Origin: AP-16 sp036395835
GTDB lineage: Bacteria; Pseudomonadota; Alphaproteobacteria; Rhizobiales; Xanthobacteraceae
Assembly (NCBI GenBank): GCA_036395835.1
Contig: DASWCW010000036.1
Coordinates: forward strand, 5,478-69,477
Direction: 5' to 3'
DNA length: 64,000 nt
Part shown: positions 25,781-34,499 of the stretch, in pieces
Layout of the letters: each line of letters opens with the position of its first letter
Numbering within the stretch: position 1 is the first letter of the stretch
Program-made: the position numbers and the translations under genes
The notes under the pieces: model-generated
What the model saw: only the letters and a program-made list of their open reading frames with translations
Told to the model about the DNA's origin: nothing
Databases searched by the model: none

Positions 25781-28700
25781 ATGCGGATCGAGCGGCGATA
25801 CACGAAGGAAGGCCAGTCGCCCTACGAGGCAATCGAGTTTCGTCTGACCACGAGCGAGATCCGCAATCCGGACGGCTCGGTGGTGTTCCGGGCGGAAGCG
25901 GTCGAAGTGCCGGCGTTCTGGTCCCAGGTCGCCTCCGACGTGCTGGCGCAGAAATATTTCCGCAAGGCCGGGGTGCCGGGGCGGCTCAAGCGCGTCGAGG
26001 AGGAGAGCGTTCCCTCGTTCCTGTGGCGCTCGGTCGCCGACGAGGCGGCGCTCGCCGCGCTCCCGGAGAAGGAGCGCTTGGGCGGCGAGACCTCGGCCAA
26101 GCAGGTCTTCGACCGGCTCGCCGGCACTTGGACCTATTGGGGCTGGAAGGGCGGCTATTTCGCCTCCGACCGCGACGCGTCGGCCTTCTTCGACGAGCTG
26201 CGCTACATGCTCGCGATGCAGATGGTCGCGCCCAATTCGCCGCAATGGTTCAACACCGGCCTCTACTGGGCCTACGGCATCGACGGCCCGAGCCAGGGGC
26301 ACTATTACGTCGATTTCGCCACCGGCAAGCTCACCCGGTCGAAATCGTCCTACGAGCATCCGCAGCCCCACGCCTGCTTCATCCAGGGCATCGCCGACGA
26401 CCTCGTCAACGACGGCGGCATCATGGATCTGTGGGTGCGCGAGGCCCGATTGTTCAAATACGGCTCCGGCACCGGCTCGAATTTCTCGAAACTGCGCGGC
26501 GAAGGCGAACGGCTCTCCGGCGGCGGCAAATCCTCCGGCCTGATGAGCTTCCTCAAGATCGGCGACCGGGCCGCCGGCGCGATCAAATCGGGCGGCACCA
26601 CGCGGCGCGCGGCCAAGATGGTCGTGGTCGACGTCGATCACCCCGACATCGAGCAGTACATCGACTGGAAGGTGCTGGAGGAGCAGAAGGTCGCCAGCCT
26701 CGTCACCGGCTCGCGCATCAACCAGCGGCACCTCAAGGCGATCTTCAAAGCCTGCGTCAATTGCGAGGGCTCGGGTGACGATTGCTTCGATCCCGACAAG
26801 AACCCGGTGCTCCGCCGCGAGATCAAGGCGGCGCGCAGAAATACGGTGCCCGACAATTACATCCGCCGGGTGATCCAGTTCGCCAAGCAGGGCTATACCG
26901 ACATCGAGTTCCCGATCTACGACACCGACTGGGATTCGGAGGCCTATCTCACCGTCTCCGGCCAGAACTCGAACAATTCGGTGCGCGTGACGGACGAGTT
27001 CCTGAAAGCCGTCGAGGCCGACGGCGATTGGGACCTGACCTGGCGCACCAAGCCCGGCAAGGTCGCCAAGACCGTCAAGGCCCGCGCGCTGTGGGAGAAG
27101 ATCGGCTACGCCGCCTGGGCGAGCGCCGATCCCGGCCTGCAGTTCCACTCGACCGTCAACGATTGGCACACCTGCCCGGCCTCCGGCCCGATTCGGGCCT
27201 CCAATCCGTGCTCGGAATACATGTTTCTCGACGACACGGCGTGCAATCTCGCTTCACTCAACCTGCTCGCGTTCCGGAATCCGGTCTCCGAGTCTCCTCC
27301 CCCTGCAAGGGGGAGGTCGGCGAGCGAAGCGAGCCGGGTGGGGGTCGAATCTTCCGCTGGCGACCCCACCCCGGACCGCCTGCGGCGGTCCGACCCTCCC
27401 CTTGCAGGGGAGGGAGAAGGAAGGTTGCGCTTCGACATCACGGGCTACGAGCATGCGGTCAAATTGTGGACCGTCGTGCTCGAGATCTCGGTGCTGATGG
27501 CGCAGTTTCCCTCGAAGCAGATCGCGCTGCTCTCCTATGAATACCGCACGCTGGGGCTCGGCTACGCCAACATCGGCGGCCTCTTGATGTCGTCGGGCAT
27601 TCCCTATGACAGCGAGGCCGGCCGCGCGATCTGCGGGGCGATGTCGGCGATCATGACGGGCGTCTCCTACGCGACCTCGGCGGAGATGGCGGCCGAACTC
27701 GGCCCCTTCCCGGGCTATAAGAAGAACCGCGAGCACATGCTGCGCGTCATCCGCAATCACCGGCGCGCGGCCTACGGCGCCAAGACCGGCTACGAGAAGC
27801 TCTCGACCCCGCCGGTGCGGCTCGACCACGCCGCCTGCCCGGACGCGGAGCTGATCGAGCACGCGAGACTCGCCTGGGACCAGGCGCTCACCCTGGGCGA
27901 GGCGCACGGCTATCGCAACGCGCAGGCGACCGTGATCGCCCCGACCGGCACCATCGGCCTGGTGATGGATTGCGACACCACCGGGATCGAGCCGGATTTC
28001 GCCCTGGTGAAATTCAAGAAGCTCGCCGGCGGCGGCTATTTCAAGATCATCAACCGCGCGGTGCCGGAGGCGTTGCGCGTGCTCGGCTACAGCGAGGCCG
28101 AAATCGCCGAGATCGAGGCCTATGCGGTCGGCCACGGCACGCTGTCGAACGCGCCGGCGATCAACCACACGACGCTCCAAGCCAAGGGGTTCACGGCGGA
28201 GATCATCGAGAAGATCGACAAGGCGCTGCCCACCGCCTTCGACATCAAGTTCGTGTTCAACAAATGGACGCTCGGCGAGGAATTCTTGCGCGACACGCTC
28301 GGCATCCCGGCCGAGACGATGGTCGCGCCCTCGTTCGACCTGCTCACGCACGTCGGGTTCGGCAAGCGCGAGATCGAAGCGGCCAACATCCACGTGTGCG
28401 GGGCGATGACGGTCGAGGGCGCGCCGCATCTCAAGCCCGAGCACTATCCGGTGTTCGACTGCGCCAACCCGTGCGGGCGCACGGGCAAGCGCTATCTCTC
28501 GGTCGAGAGCCACATCCGCATGATGGCGGCGGCGCAGCCGTTCGTCTCCGGGGCGATCTCGAAGACCATCAACATGGCGAACGAGGCGACGGTCGAGGAC
28601 TGCAAGGCCGCCTATCTGCTCTCCTGGAAGCTCGCGCTCAAAGCCAACGCGCTCTACCGCGACGGCTCGAAACTCTCCCAGCCGCTGCAGAGCCAGCTCA

Positions 28701-29734
28701 TCGCCGACGAGGAAGAGGAGGAGGACGAGCTCGCTTCCGTGAAGGCGGGGGTCGAGGCGTTCCTCGAAAAGCCGGCGGCAGCGCGCGCCGCGGGCATCGC
28801 CGAGCGCATCGTCGAGAAGGTGGTCGAGCGCATCACGGTGCTGCGCGAGCGCGAGCGCCTGCCCGACCGGCGCAAGGGCTACACGCAAAAGGCGGTGGTC
28901 GGCGGCCATAAGGTCTACCTGCGCACCGGCGAATATGAGGACGGAAGGCTCGGCGAGATCTTCGTCGACATGCATAAAGAGGGCGCGGCACTGCGCTCGC
29001 TGTTGAACAATTTCGCGATCGCGGTCTCGCTCGGCCTGCAGTACGGCGTGCCGCTCGAGGAATATGTCGACGCCTTCACGTTCACGCGGTTCGAGCCGTC
29101 GGGCCCGGTGCAGGGCAACGATTCGATCAAATATGCGACGTCGATCCTCGACTACGTGTTTCGCGAACTCGCGGTGAGCTATCTCTCCCGCTTCGATCTC
29201 GCCCATGTCGACCCGACCGAGATCGGCACCGGGTTCGACGCGCTCGGCCGCGGCGTCGAGGAAGGCAAGACCGGCGGACCGTCGAAATATGTCTCGAAAG
29301 GCCTCACGCGCTCGCGCGGCGACAAGCTGGTGGTGATGTCCGGCGGGGGCGGCGGCGGCGCGGGGGGCGGCGGCTCGGCCGGCGGCGGTGGCGGCACGAC
29401 CGAGGCGCGCTCTTCTTCTCCCTCCCCCCTTGTGGGAGAGGGCCGGGGTGGGGGGTCAACCAACGTAACCTCGTTTGCAGGCTCCGGCGCAGCCGCCCGA
29501 GGGGGCACCGCACCCGCGCTTAAGGCCGAGCCCGAGCAAAGCCTGAGAAGCGCGCCCGACCCGCTCGCCTGGTCGCAGAAGGAGGCCCGCGCCGCGGCGG
29601 CTGAAAAGCGCGCCGAGGCCAAGGCCAAGGGCTACGAAGGCGAAGCCTGCGGCGAATGCGGGAATTTCACCTTGGTGCGCAACGGCACCTGCATGAAATG
29701 CGACACCTGCGGCAGCACCACGGGGTGCAGCTGA
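25781..29734 (+). CDS. nrdJ: Vitamin B12 (adenosylcobalamin)-dependent ribonucleotide reductase, class II
   Basis: This 1317-residue enzyme reduces ribonucleotides to deoxyribonucleotides using adenosylcobalamin to make the thiyl radical, with or without oxygen. The active-site Asn-Cys-Glu is in [21 protein letters not shown] (about residues 476-496). [24 protein letters not shown] and [13 protein letters not shown] are family signatures. The C-terminus carries the redox cysteines in [13 protein letters not shown] and [13 protein letters not shown]. Two segments are foreign to the family: an in-frame palindromic element at 27296-27414 (about residues 506-545) and a second in the Gly/Ser linker before the C-terminal domain (29420-29457). 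Start ATG 25781 follows GGTGGAGC. Confidence 0.95.
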   Translation: MRIERRYTKEGQSPYEAIEFRLTTSEIRNPDGSVVFRAEAVEVPAFWSQVASDVLAQKYFRKAGVPGRLKRVEEESVPSFLWRSVADEAALAALPEKERLGGETSAKQVFDRLAGTWTYWGWKGGYFASDRDASAFFDELRYMLAMQMVAPNSPQWFNTGLYWAYGIDGPSQGHYYVDFATGKLTRSKSSYEHPQPHACFIQGIADDLVNDGGIMDLWVREARLFKYGSGTGSNFSKLRGEGERLSGGGKSSGLMSFLKIGDRAAGAIKSGGTTRRAAKMVVVDVDHPDIEQYIDWKVLEEQKVASLVTGSRINQRHLKAIFKACVNCEGSGDDCFDPDKNPVLRREIKAARRNTVPDNYIRRVIQFAKQGYTDIEFPIYDTDWDSEAYLTVSGQNSNNSVRVTDEFLKAVEADGDWDLTWRTKPGKVAKTVKARALWEKIGYAAWASADPGLQFHSTVNDWHTCPASGPIRASNPCSEYMFLDDTACNLASLNLLAFRNPVSESPPPARGRSASEASRVGVESSAGDPTPDRLRRSDPPLAGEGEGRLRFDITGYEHAVKLWTVVLEISVLMAQFPSKQIALLSYEYRTLGLGYANIGGLLMSSGIPYDSEAGRAICGAMSAIMTGVSYATSAEMAAELGPFPGYKKNREHMLRVIRNHRRAAYGAKTGYEKLSTPPVRLDHAACPDAELIEHARLAWDQALTLGEAHGYRNAQATVIAPTGTIGLVMDCDTTGIEPDFALVKFKKLAGGGYFKIINRAVPEALRVLGYSEAEIAEIEAYAVGHGTLSNAPAINHTTLQAKGFTAEIIEKIDKALPTAFDIKFVFNKWTLGEEFLRDTLGIPAETMVAPSFDLLTHVGFGKREIEAANIHVCGAMTVEGAPHLKPEHYPVFDCANPCGRTGKRYLSVESHIRMMAAAQPFVSGAISKTINMANEATVEDCKAAYLLSWKLALKANALYRDGSKLSQPLQSQLIADEEEEEDELASVKAGVEAFLEKPAAARAAGIAERIVEKVVERITVLRERERLPDRRKGYTQKAVVGGHKVYLRTGEYEDGRLGEIFVDMHKEGAALRSLLNNFAIAVSLGLQYGVPLEEYVDAFTFTRFEPSGPVQGNDSIKYATSILDYVFRELAVSYLSRFDLAHVDPTEIGTGFDALGRGVEEGKTGGPSKYVSKGLTRSRGDKLVVMSGGGGGGAGGGGSAGGGGGTTEARSSSPSPLVGEGRGGGSTNVTSFAGSGAAARGGTAPALKAEPEQSLRSAPDPLAWSQKEARAAAAEKRAEAKAKGYEGEACGECGNFTLVRNGTCMKCDTCGSTTGCS
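27296..27414 (+). repeat. Palindromic repeat element inserted in frame inside nrdJ
   Basis: The element opens with the perfect palindrome CCTCCCCC-TGCAA-GGGGGAGG (27296-27316) and closes with CCCTCCCC-TTGCA-GGGGAGGG (27394-27414). Between them are GGCGAGCGAAGCGAGCC, a GGGTGGGGGTCG...CGACCCCACCC arm pair and CGGACCGCC/GGCGGTCCG. The same family occurs between genes at 33397-33461 and 49162-49316. Here it is translated as a Pro/Arg/Ser/Glu-rich loop between FRNPVSE and [13 protein letters not shown], and the frame is preserved. Confidence 0.93.
29420..29457 (+). repeat. Second, partial palindromic element inside nrdJ linker
   Basis: CCCTCCCCCCTTGTGGGAGA followed by GGGCCGGGGTGGGGGGTC is one arm of the CCCTCCCC/GGGGAGGG repeat family. 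It is translated in frame as [14 protein letters not shown] in the disordered Gly/Ser region between the catalytic core and the C-terminal cysteine domain of nrdJ. The surrounding linker is already low-complexity, so the exact borders are uncertain. Confidence 0.75.
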
Positions 29735-29743
29735 TATTTGTTC

Positions 29744-29866
29744 CCGTCATCCTGAGGTGGCCGCGCGCAGCGCGGCCCTCGAAGGATGCAGGGAAATCGC
29801 TTCGAAGAATGAGCGCGGCCTTCGAGGCTCGCCGTCTGCGACGGCTCGCACCTCAGGCTGACGAGA
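29744..29866. repeat. Inverted-repeat element downstream of nrdJ (CATCCTGAGG family)
   Basis: CCCGTCATCCTGAGG at the left end faces CACCTCAGGCTGACG at the right end. Inside are CCGCGCGCAGCGCGG, CCTCGAAGGATG, GGCCTTCGAGGCTCGCC and a CGTCTGCGACG hairpin. It is one of the GC-rich intergenic palindromes common in Bradyrhizobium-like genomes and fills the gap between nrdJ and the small membrane protein gene. It may also act as an nrdJ transcript end. Confidence 0.85.
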
Positions 29867-29877
29867 GCGAGGAAGCC

Positions 29878-30027
29878 ATGACCCGCGACCGCATCCTGTT
29901 CCTGATCCTCGGCGCGCTCGTCGTCGCCGTCATTGTGCTCGGCTATCAACTCCAACAAGAGCGCAAGAAGACCACCGGCATCGACATCAACATCGGCGAG
30001 AAGGGCATCTCGATCGAGAAGAAATGA
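29878..30027 (+). CDS. Small single-pass membrane protein, 49 residues
   Basis: ATG 29878 follows GAGCGAGGAAG, a good ribosome-binding sequence. The product MTRDRILFLILGALVVAVIV... has one hydrophobic helix at about residues 6-24, a short basic segment (QQERKKTTG) and the C-terminal motif IDINIGEKGISIEKK. The C-terminal motif looks conserved rather than random, and codon usage matches coding sequence. Function is unknown. It stands directly downstream of nrdJ but is separated from it by a palindromic element, so co-transcription is uncertain. Confidence 0.75.
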   Translation: MTRDRILFLILGALVVAVIVLGYQLQQERKKTTGIDINIGEKGISIEKK

Positions 30028-30062
30028 TCTACCTCGTGCAACCGGTCACAAAATAGATCCCA

Positions 30063-30250
30063 AATGGCACCGCGTTGATCAAGACCCACAACATGGAACG
30101 AGTTCTTACCGATATCGATTCCGATCACGGCGATCGTCGTGCTGAAGTGCTGAGACATGGCGTGCTCCTTGACTTTGGCGCCCCTGGCAAGGTTCGCTCG
30201 CCGGTGGGGCAAAGCACGGCCGGACCATCCCATTAGCGGAACCTCGGCGT
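30063..30250 (-). pseudogene. IS110-family transposase remnant (5' end only)
   Basis: From ATG 30158 on the minus strand, 32 codons read MSQHFSTTIAVIGIDIGKNS then FHVVGLDQRGAI, the N-terminal DEDD-nuclease start of IS110 transposases with its first catalytic Asp in GIDIGK. Similarity ends abruptly at about 30063 and the frame then stops near the end of the upstream small gene. The bases up to about 30250 (AARGAKVKEH-like leader) look like the left end of the same element. The other several hundred codons are gone, so this is a scar. Confidence 0.85.
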
Positions 30251-30380
30251 GCCGAACCTCACTAGCGCTCAAGTTGGTGGCCGTCAGGTTGCTCGGCACT
30301 GCTGACTTTTATGCCAGAGCTAAGCTACACTGCCGCTCGTGTCCTGCAGGGTGTGAACCTAGGTTAGCCGTGGTGCCACG

Positions 30381-31457
30381 ATGCCAGTGCAACGCGACTC
30401 GGTTCAACTTGAAGAGCGCAAGTTTGAGCTCGACGCCGAGATTCGACGTCGCGACATGGCCATCAAGGAGGCCGAGGCCAAGCGGACCGGACTTTCCGCG
30501 GCTCAAGCTACAGTAGCTGGCGCGGCTATAGCTCTCGTTAGCGGCGTGGCTGGCGCATTGATTACTGCATGGTCGTCGCAAAGCATCGAAATCGGAAAAT
30601 CACTGACTTCGCTACAAATCGAAGAACTTAAGGCGAAGGGCAATCTTGATCTTGAAAGGAGCAAACAGCTTGCCACTGAATCTCTTGAGCGTAAGAAGTT
30701 CGAGACGTCGCTAATCCTCGAGGCAATTAAGACTTCTTCCAGGGCCGATGCGATTAGGAACCTGAAGTTCTTCGTTGCCGCAGGATTTGTGAGCGACCCG
30801 GATGGGAAGATCGCTCGGCTGAGCGACGAAAGCCTTCCCTCGATTAGCACGCCTTCCCAAGAATCCGCTGGTCGAGCCTTGCGAGCGACAGGTAGTATCA
30901 ATGTACGCTCCTCCACTGAAGGGGCCTTTGTCTGCACGGGCGTAGGTATCAGTCCGCAGCACGTAGTGACGGCCAGTTTCTGCATCACTGGTCCAAGCGG
31001 CAGAACGACCTCTGAGAGGAGCATCGAATTCAAAACAGAGAAGAGCACTTTTCCGTTGCGAGTAATAAAGCTGGCAGATGAGTCAAAATTGGCGCTGCTG
31101 CAGGTCGATTCTGCTGCCCGACTAGACGCTTTTCTCGATCGGACGCGCGTCAGAGATCCTTTGCTTGGAGAGCGCGTGTACTTTGCATTGGCGCTCCCCG
31201 ACCTCTCTGTTCAACTTCGAACATGTGAAATCACCAAGAGCTTGGCAACCGACAACGACTTCGAAAACAACTGCTCAACCGGACCAGGTTCAGCCGGTGC
31301 TATAATAATCGCAGTGGCGGATGACGCGTTGCTGGGAATCCACCACTCCAGGCGAACCTCGGGTGAAGGTGGTGTGGCAGCAAAGTTATCGAAAGCCCTA
31401 ACATACTTAAGTCCTGATTTGCCCCCACTCGACGGCGCGCAGTTACGTCCTCCCTAG
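30381..31457 (+). CDS. Membrane-anchored trypsin-fold protein with degenerate catalytic triad
   Basis: This 358-residue protein has a charged coiled-coil start (residues 1-40), one membrane helix (about 43-64), a second helical stretch (about 75-135) ending in NLKFFVAAGFVSDPDGKIARL, and a C-terminal chymotrypsin-like domain from about 168. In that domain the usual TAAHC is TASFC (Phe200 replaces His). The Asp position in the ALL motif (SKLALLQV) is Lys237, and the serine loop GPGSAG keeps Ser304. It is probably not an active protease. Its DNA is visibly richer in A and T than its neighbours and it lies next to an IS110 scar, both signs of transfer. Function unknown. Confidence 0.7.
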   Translation: MPVQRDSVQLEERKFELDAEIRRRDMAIKEAEAKRTGLSAAQATVAGAAIALVSGVAGALITAWSSQSIEIGKSLTSLQIEELKAKGNLDLERSKQLATESLERKKFETSLILEAIKTSSRADAIRNLKFFVAAGFVSDPDGKIARLSDESLPSISTPSQESAGRALRATGSINVRSSTEGAFVCTGVGISPQHVVTASFCITGPSGRTTSERSIEFKTEKSTFPLRVIKLADESKLALLQVDSAARLDAFLDRTRVRDPLLGERVYFALALPDLSVQLRTCEITKSLATDNDFENNCSTGPGSAGAIIIAVADDALLGIHHSRRTSGEGGVAAKLSKALTYLSPDLPPLDGAQLRPP

Positions 31458-31641
31458 TATTCCCTCAACTGATCGAGACTTGCCGGCAAGGTCCGCCTTT
31501 GGCACTTATGCGACCTTCCCCGACGGCAGACGAAAGGCAGATATTGGCCCAAAACGGCGCATCGCTGGGCTTCTATCGATCCTCGCTCATGAGTTCAGGC
31601 CTTAGTCAATTGCTGCAGCGGACCCGACGCAGAGACCGAAA

Positions 31642-32664
31642 ATGAAGCTCGGCATCTACCTCAACTCGCAGCATCGCGAGCGCGACGATCCGGCCCGGCG
31701 GCTTGCCGAGACGCTGGAGCAGGCGCGGCTCGTCCGCACGCTCGGCTTCGATTCGATCTGGGCCGGCGAGCACCACCTCGTGCCGGGCTTCCACTATTTC
31801 CCGCAGCTGCCGCTGCTCGTGCGGATCGCGGCCGAGGCCGAAGGGCTCACGCTCGGCACTCACGTGACGCTGTTGCCGCTGCACAATCCGGTGGAGCTCG
31901 CGGAGGTCGGCGCCTTCCTCGATCTCGTCACCGGCGGAAAATTCCTGCTCGGGGTCGGGCTCGGCTATCGGCCGGAAGAATTCGCCGCGTTCGGCGTGCC
32001 GATGGGCGAGCGGGTGAGCCGGCTGACCGAGGGTGTCGAGATCATCCGGCGGCTGTGGACCGAGGACCGCGTCACCCATCAGGGGCGGCACTGGCAATTC
32101 TCCGACGCCAGCATCCGGCCGCGCCCGCTGCAATCGCGCCCGCCGATCCTGATCGGCGCCCAGGCGGAGCCAGCGATCCAGCGCGCGGCGCGCATCGGCG
32201 ACGGCTGGCTGCTCGTGCCGACGCCGACGATGGAAAAACTCTCCGAGCAGATGGCGCTCTACCGCTCCGCGCGGAGCGCCGCCAAGCTGCCAATGCAGGA
32301 GCACATCTGCCGTCTCTACGAGGTTGCGTGCGCGTCCGACGAGGAGACCGCGTTTCGCCGCGTCGCGCCGTATCTGCTCGAGAAATACGCATCCTATGCG
32401 GCGTGGGAGCTCGGGGGCGTCGCGGAGAAGCGCGACGGCGCGCCCGAGGAGCAATTGCGCCGCTTGGCGAAAGACCGCTTCGCGATCGGCACACTCGCGC
32501 AAGTCACGGACGCGCTCCTGGCACAGCATCGCGCCGGCATCACGCAGGTCGCCATGCGGGTGAGCTGGCCGGGCATGGGCCAGGACGACATTCTGGCCTC
32601 GATCGAACTCATCGGCCGCAACGTGCTTCCCGAGGTCCGCCGCAGGACCTCCGCCGGCGGGTAG
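31642..32664 (+). CDS. LLM-class flavin-dependent oxidoreductase (luciferase-like monooxygenase)
   Basis: This 340-residue TIM-barrel flavoenzyme uses reduced FMN or F420 to oxygenate small substrates. Bacterial-luciferase features include ETLEQARLVRTLGFDSIWAGEHH, HNPVELAEVGAFLDLVTGGKFLLGVGLGY and PILIGAQAEPAIQRAARIGDGWLL. The substrate is not predictable. A GST gene follows 96 bases downstream on the same strand, a pairing seen in catabolic or detoxification clusters. Confidence 0.9.
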   Translation: MKLGIYLNSQHRERDDPARRLAETLEQARLVRTLGFDSIWAGEHHLVPGFHYFPQLPLLVRIAAEAEGLTLGTHVTLLPLHNPVELAEVGAFLDLVTGGKFLLGVGLGYRPEEFAAFGVPMGERVSRLTEGVEIIRRLWTEDRVTHQGRHWQFSDASIRPRPLQSRPPILIGAQAEPAIQRAARIGDGWLLVPTPTMEKLSEQMALYRSARSAAKLPMQEHICRLYEVACASDEETAFRRVAPYLLEKYASYAAWELGGVAEKRDGAPEEQLRRLAKDRFAIGTLAQVTDALLAQHRAGITQVAMRVSWPGMGQDDILASIELIGRNVLPEVRRRTSAGG

Positions 32665-32760
32665 CTCCCCCACGTCATTGCCGCAATTGGGGGCTAGAGC
32701 GCGCGGCCTCGATCAAGTCAAACCCACCTCTACGAAGCCCCAACCCCGGAGAGTTCACCC

Positions 32761-33393
32761 ATGGCAGACCTCACGCTCTATCACGCCGCGCCGTCGCGCT
32801 CCTCGATCGTGCACTGGATGCTCGAGGAGGTCGGCGAGCCCTACGACATCCAACTCGTGAGCTTCAAGAAGGGCGAGAACCGCCGGCCCGACTACCTCGC
32901 CGTCAATCCGATGGGCAAGGTGCCGGCGCTGCGCCACCGCGACGTCGTCATCACCGAGGCGTCGGCGATCTGCGCGTATCTCGCCGACGAATTCCCGCGC
33001 GCCAAGCTCAACGTGCCGATCGGCAACCCGAAGCGCGGTGTCTACCTGAAATGGCTGTTCTTCGGTCCCAGCTGCGTCGAGCCGGCGATCTGGGAGCGCG
33101 CCTATCCGCGCAAGGAGGCGGCGCCGCGCGCGGCGCTCGGCTTCGGCGAGTTCGAAACGGTCATCGACGTGCTGGCCAAGGCGGCGGCCGCGGCGCGGCC
33201 CTATCTCATGGGCGAGCAATTCACCGCCGCCGACGTGGTGATCGGCTCGGGGCTGCGCTGGGGCACGATCTTCAAGCTCATCCCGGAGCGGCCGGAGTTC
33301 GCCGCCTATCTCGCGCGGCTGAACGAGCGCCCGGCATTGAAGCGGACGATGGCGAAAGACGCCGAGCTGCAGCAGAAGCAGGAAGCCGCATAG
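32761..33393 (+). CDS. Glutathione S-transferase family protein
   Basis: This 210-residue cytosolic protein has an N-terminal thioredoxin-like domain (LTLYHAAPSRSSIVHWMLEEVG, with Ser in the glutathione-activating region, and NPMGKVPALRHRDVVITEASAICAYLAD with the cis-Pro and the ES/AS glutathione contacts). An all-helical C-terminal domain has FTAADVVIGSGLRW. This is a generic bacterial GST; the substrate is unknown. It is probably co-transcribed with the flavin monooxygenase upstream. Confidence 0.92.
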   Translation: MADLTLYHAAPSRSSIVHWMLEEVGEPYDIQLVSFKKGENRRPDYLAVNPMGKVPALRHRDVVITEASAICAYLADEFPRAKLNVPIGNPKRGVYLKWLFFGPSCVEPAIWERAYPRKEAAPRAALGFGEFETVIDVLAKAAAAARPYLMGEQFTAADVVIGSGLRWGTIFKLIPERPEFAAYLARLNERPALKRTMAKDAELQQKQEAA

Positions 33394-33396
33394 GCT

Positions 33397-33461
33397 CGAC
33401 CCCCCACCCGGCTCGGTACTTCGCACCTCGCCACCCTCCCCACCGCTTCGCGGGGGGAGGG
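33397..33461. repeat. Palindromic repeat of the CCCTCCCC family, between convergent genes
   Basis: CCCTCCCC (33434-33441) pairs with GGGGAGGG (33454-33461) around an ACCGCTTCGCGG loop. CGACCCCCCACCCGGCTCGG precedes it. It is the half-length form of the element found inside nrdJ. Sitting between the convergent GST and amidase genes it could also terminate both transcripts. Confidence 0.85.
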
Positions 33462-33472
33462 AATCCCACAGG

Positions 33473-34345
33473 TCAAACGCCCGGGCGTCGCGGAAGTCGG
33501 ACTGGCTTGCGCGGCGCCCGCTCCGCGCAGAACGCCTCGACCGCGCCGGTGACCGCCGCGGCGATCGCCGCCTGGCGCTCCGGAGATTCCAGCAGCAATT
33601 CCTCGTCGCGATTGACGATCGAGCCGGCCTCGAGCAGGACGGCGGGCATCCGGGTCTTCCGGAGCACGATCAGCTGGTCGTAGCGGTAAACTCCGGCCTC
33701 GGCGTCGACCAGCTTTCGCTGCCGGCTTCCCATGAATTTTTCCGTGTAATGCGGCGTGTACTGCAGGCCGCGCGCTTTGAGCTGATTGCCGAGAAGCCTG
33801 CCGAAGCGCAGGCTGCCCCTGGGATCCCCATTGTCATTCGAGATGAAAATGGAATGGCCCTTGAAGCGGTCGCTGAAAGCGTGCTCGCGGCCGTCGTACT
33901 CCCATCTCTCCACGAAGGGATCCGGGACGCCGTCATGATGGATCGAAAGGAAGAGATCGGCCCCCAGGCTGTTCGCGCGCGCGGCGCGCTCGAGGAGCCC
34001 GCGAGGCGGCGGCGCGGCCGTGATCAGCTCGACGGTCTTGCCGAATCCGGCAGCCACCAGCATCTGCTCGATCTGGTTCGCAAGGCGGAGGTTGAACATA
34101 TATTCGGTCGCGCCGCGGGCACTCAGCACGCCGTGCCGTTCGACGGTGTGTCCCACGTCCACGATGACGCGGAATGCCGCGCGGTTGCAGCTCGAGCGGT
34201 CCGTTCGAACCGGGGAAGCGCCGGCGATCTCGCCCCATGCGGAATGCACGGCGCCGCGCCAAAGCAGGATCGACAAGGCGACGAGCGCCATTGTCGCGAC
34301 GCACCGCGGACTGCGCATCAGCATCCCCCGTTCGACCTTCCCCAT
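33473..34345 (-). CDS. N-acetylmuramoyl-L-alanine amidase (Amidase_3), exported
   Basis: This 290-residue protein has an N-terminal hydrophobic segment (ATMALVALSILLWRGAV) for export and an Amidase_3 zinc domain. Expected ligands are present: His in VIVDVGHTVERHG, Glu in GATEYMFNLRLA, His in LFLSIHHDGV, and the catalytic Glu in AVLLEAGSIVNR. There is no AMIN domain, unlike the amidase near 4.3-5.5 kb, so septal targeting is not expected. The translation start could be any of the Met codons at 34345, 34324 or 34318. It stands alone, downstream of the DUF899 genes on the same strand. Confidence 0.88.
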   Translation of the reverse strand: MGKVERGMLMRSPRCVATMALVALSILLWRGAVHSAWGEIAGASPVRTDRSSCNRAAFRVIVDVGHTVERHGVLSARGATEYMFNLRLANQIEQMLVAAGFGKTVELITAAPPPRGLLERAARANSLGADLFLSIHHDGVPDPFVERWEYDGREHAFSDRFKGHSIFISNDNGDPRGSLRFGRLLGNQLKARGLQYTPHYTEKFMGSRQRKLVDAEAGVYRYDQLIVLRKTRMPAVLLEAGSIVNRDEELLLESPERQAAIAAAVTGAVEAFCAERAPRKPVRLPRRPGV

Positions 34346-34432
34346 AGCGAGATCAGCTTCGCGCGTCTACGGCCTTCGCGTTCGCCAGATCAGATTCAAT
34401 GACGTTCCGCTCTCGCAGGCCGGCATCGGCAA

Positions 34433-34499
34433 TGTAGGGTGGGCGCGGCGCGCGTGTGCGCCCCCCGCTTTCGCTGGCGCAAGTCTTGCCCATTCTACA
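34433..34499. repeat. Inverted-repeat element (GTAGGGTGGGC family)
   Basis: TGTAGGGTGGGC (34433-34444) at the left faces GCCCATTCTACA (34488-34499) at the right, with GGCGCGCGTGTGCGCCCC between. Its right end touches the stop codon of the DUF899 gene. It is related in sequence style to 19062-19123. Confidence 0.75.

Noticed and set aside
25494..25832. Minus-strand 112-codon frame in the nrdJ leader.
   Set aside because: It overlaps the nrdJ start, has no domain or ribosome-binding site, and the stretch is better explained as non-coding leader.
27296..27414. Palindromic repeats as part of a CRISPR array.
   Set aside because: Copies are single, dispersed and palindromic over their full length, without regularly spaced unique spacers or cas genes.
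27296..27414. Intein or frameshift in nrdJ.
   Set aside because: The insertion is far too short for an intein, lacks splicing motifs, and the frame is continuous.
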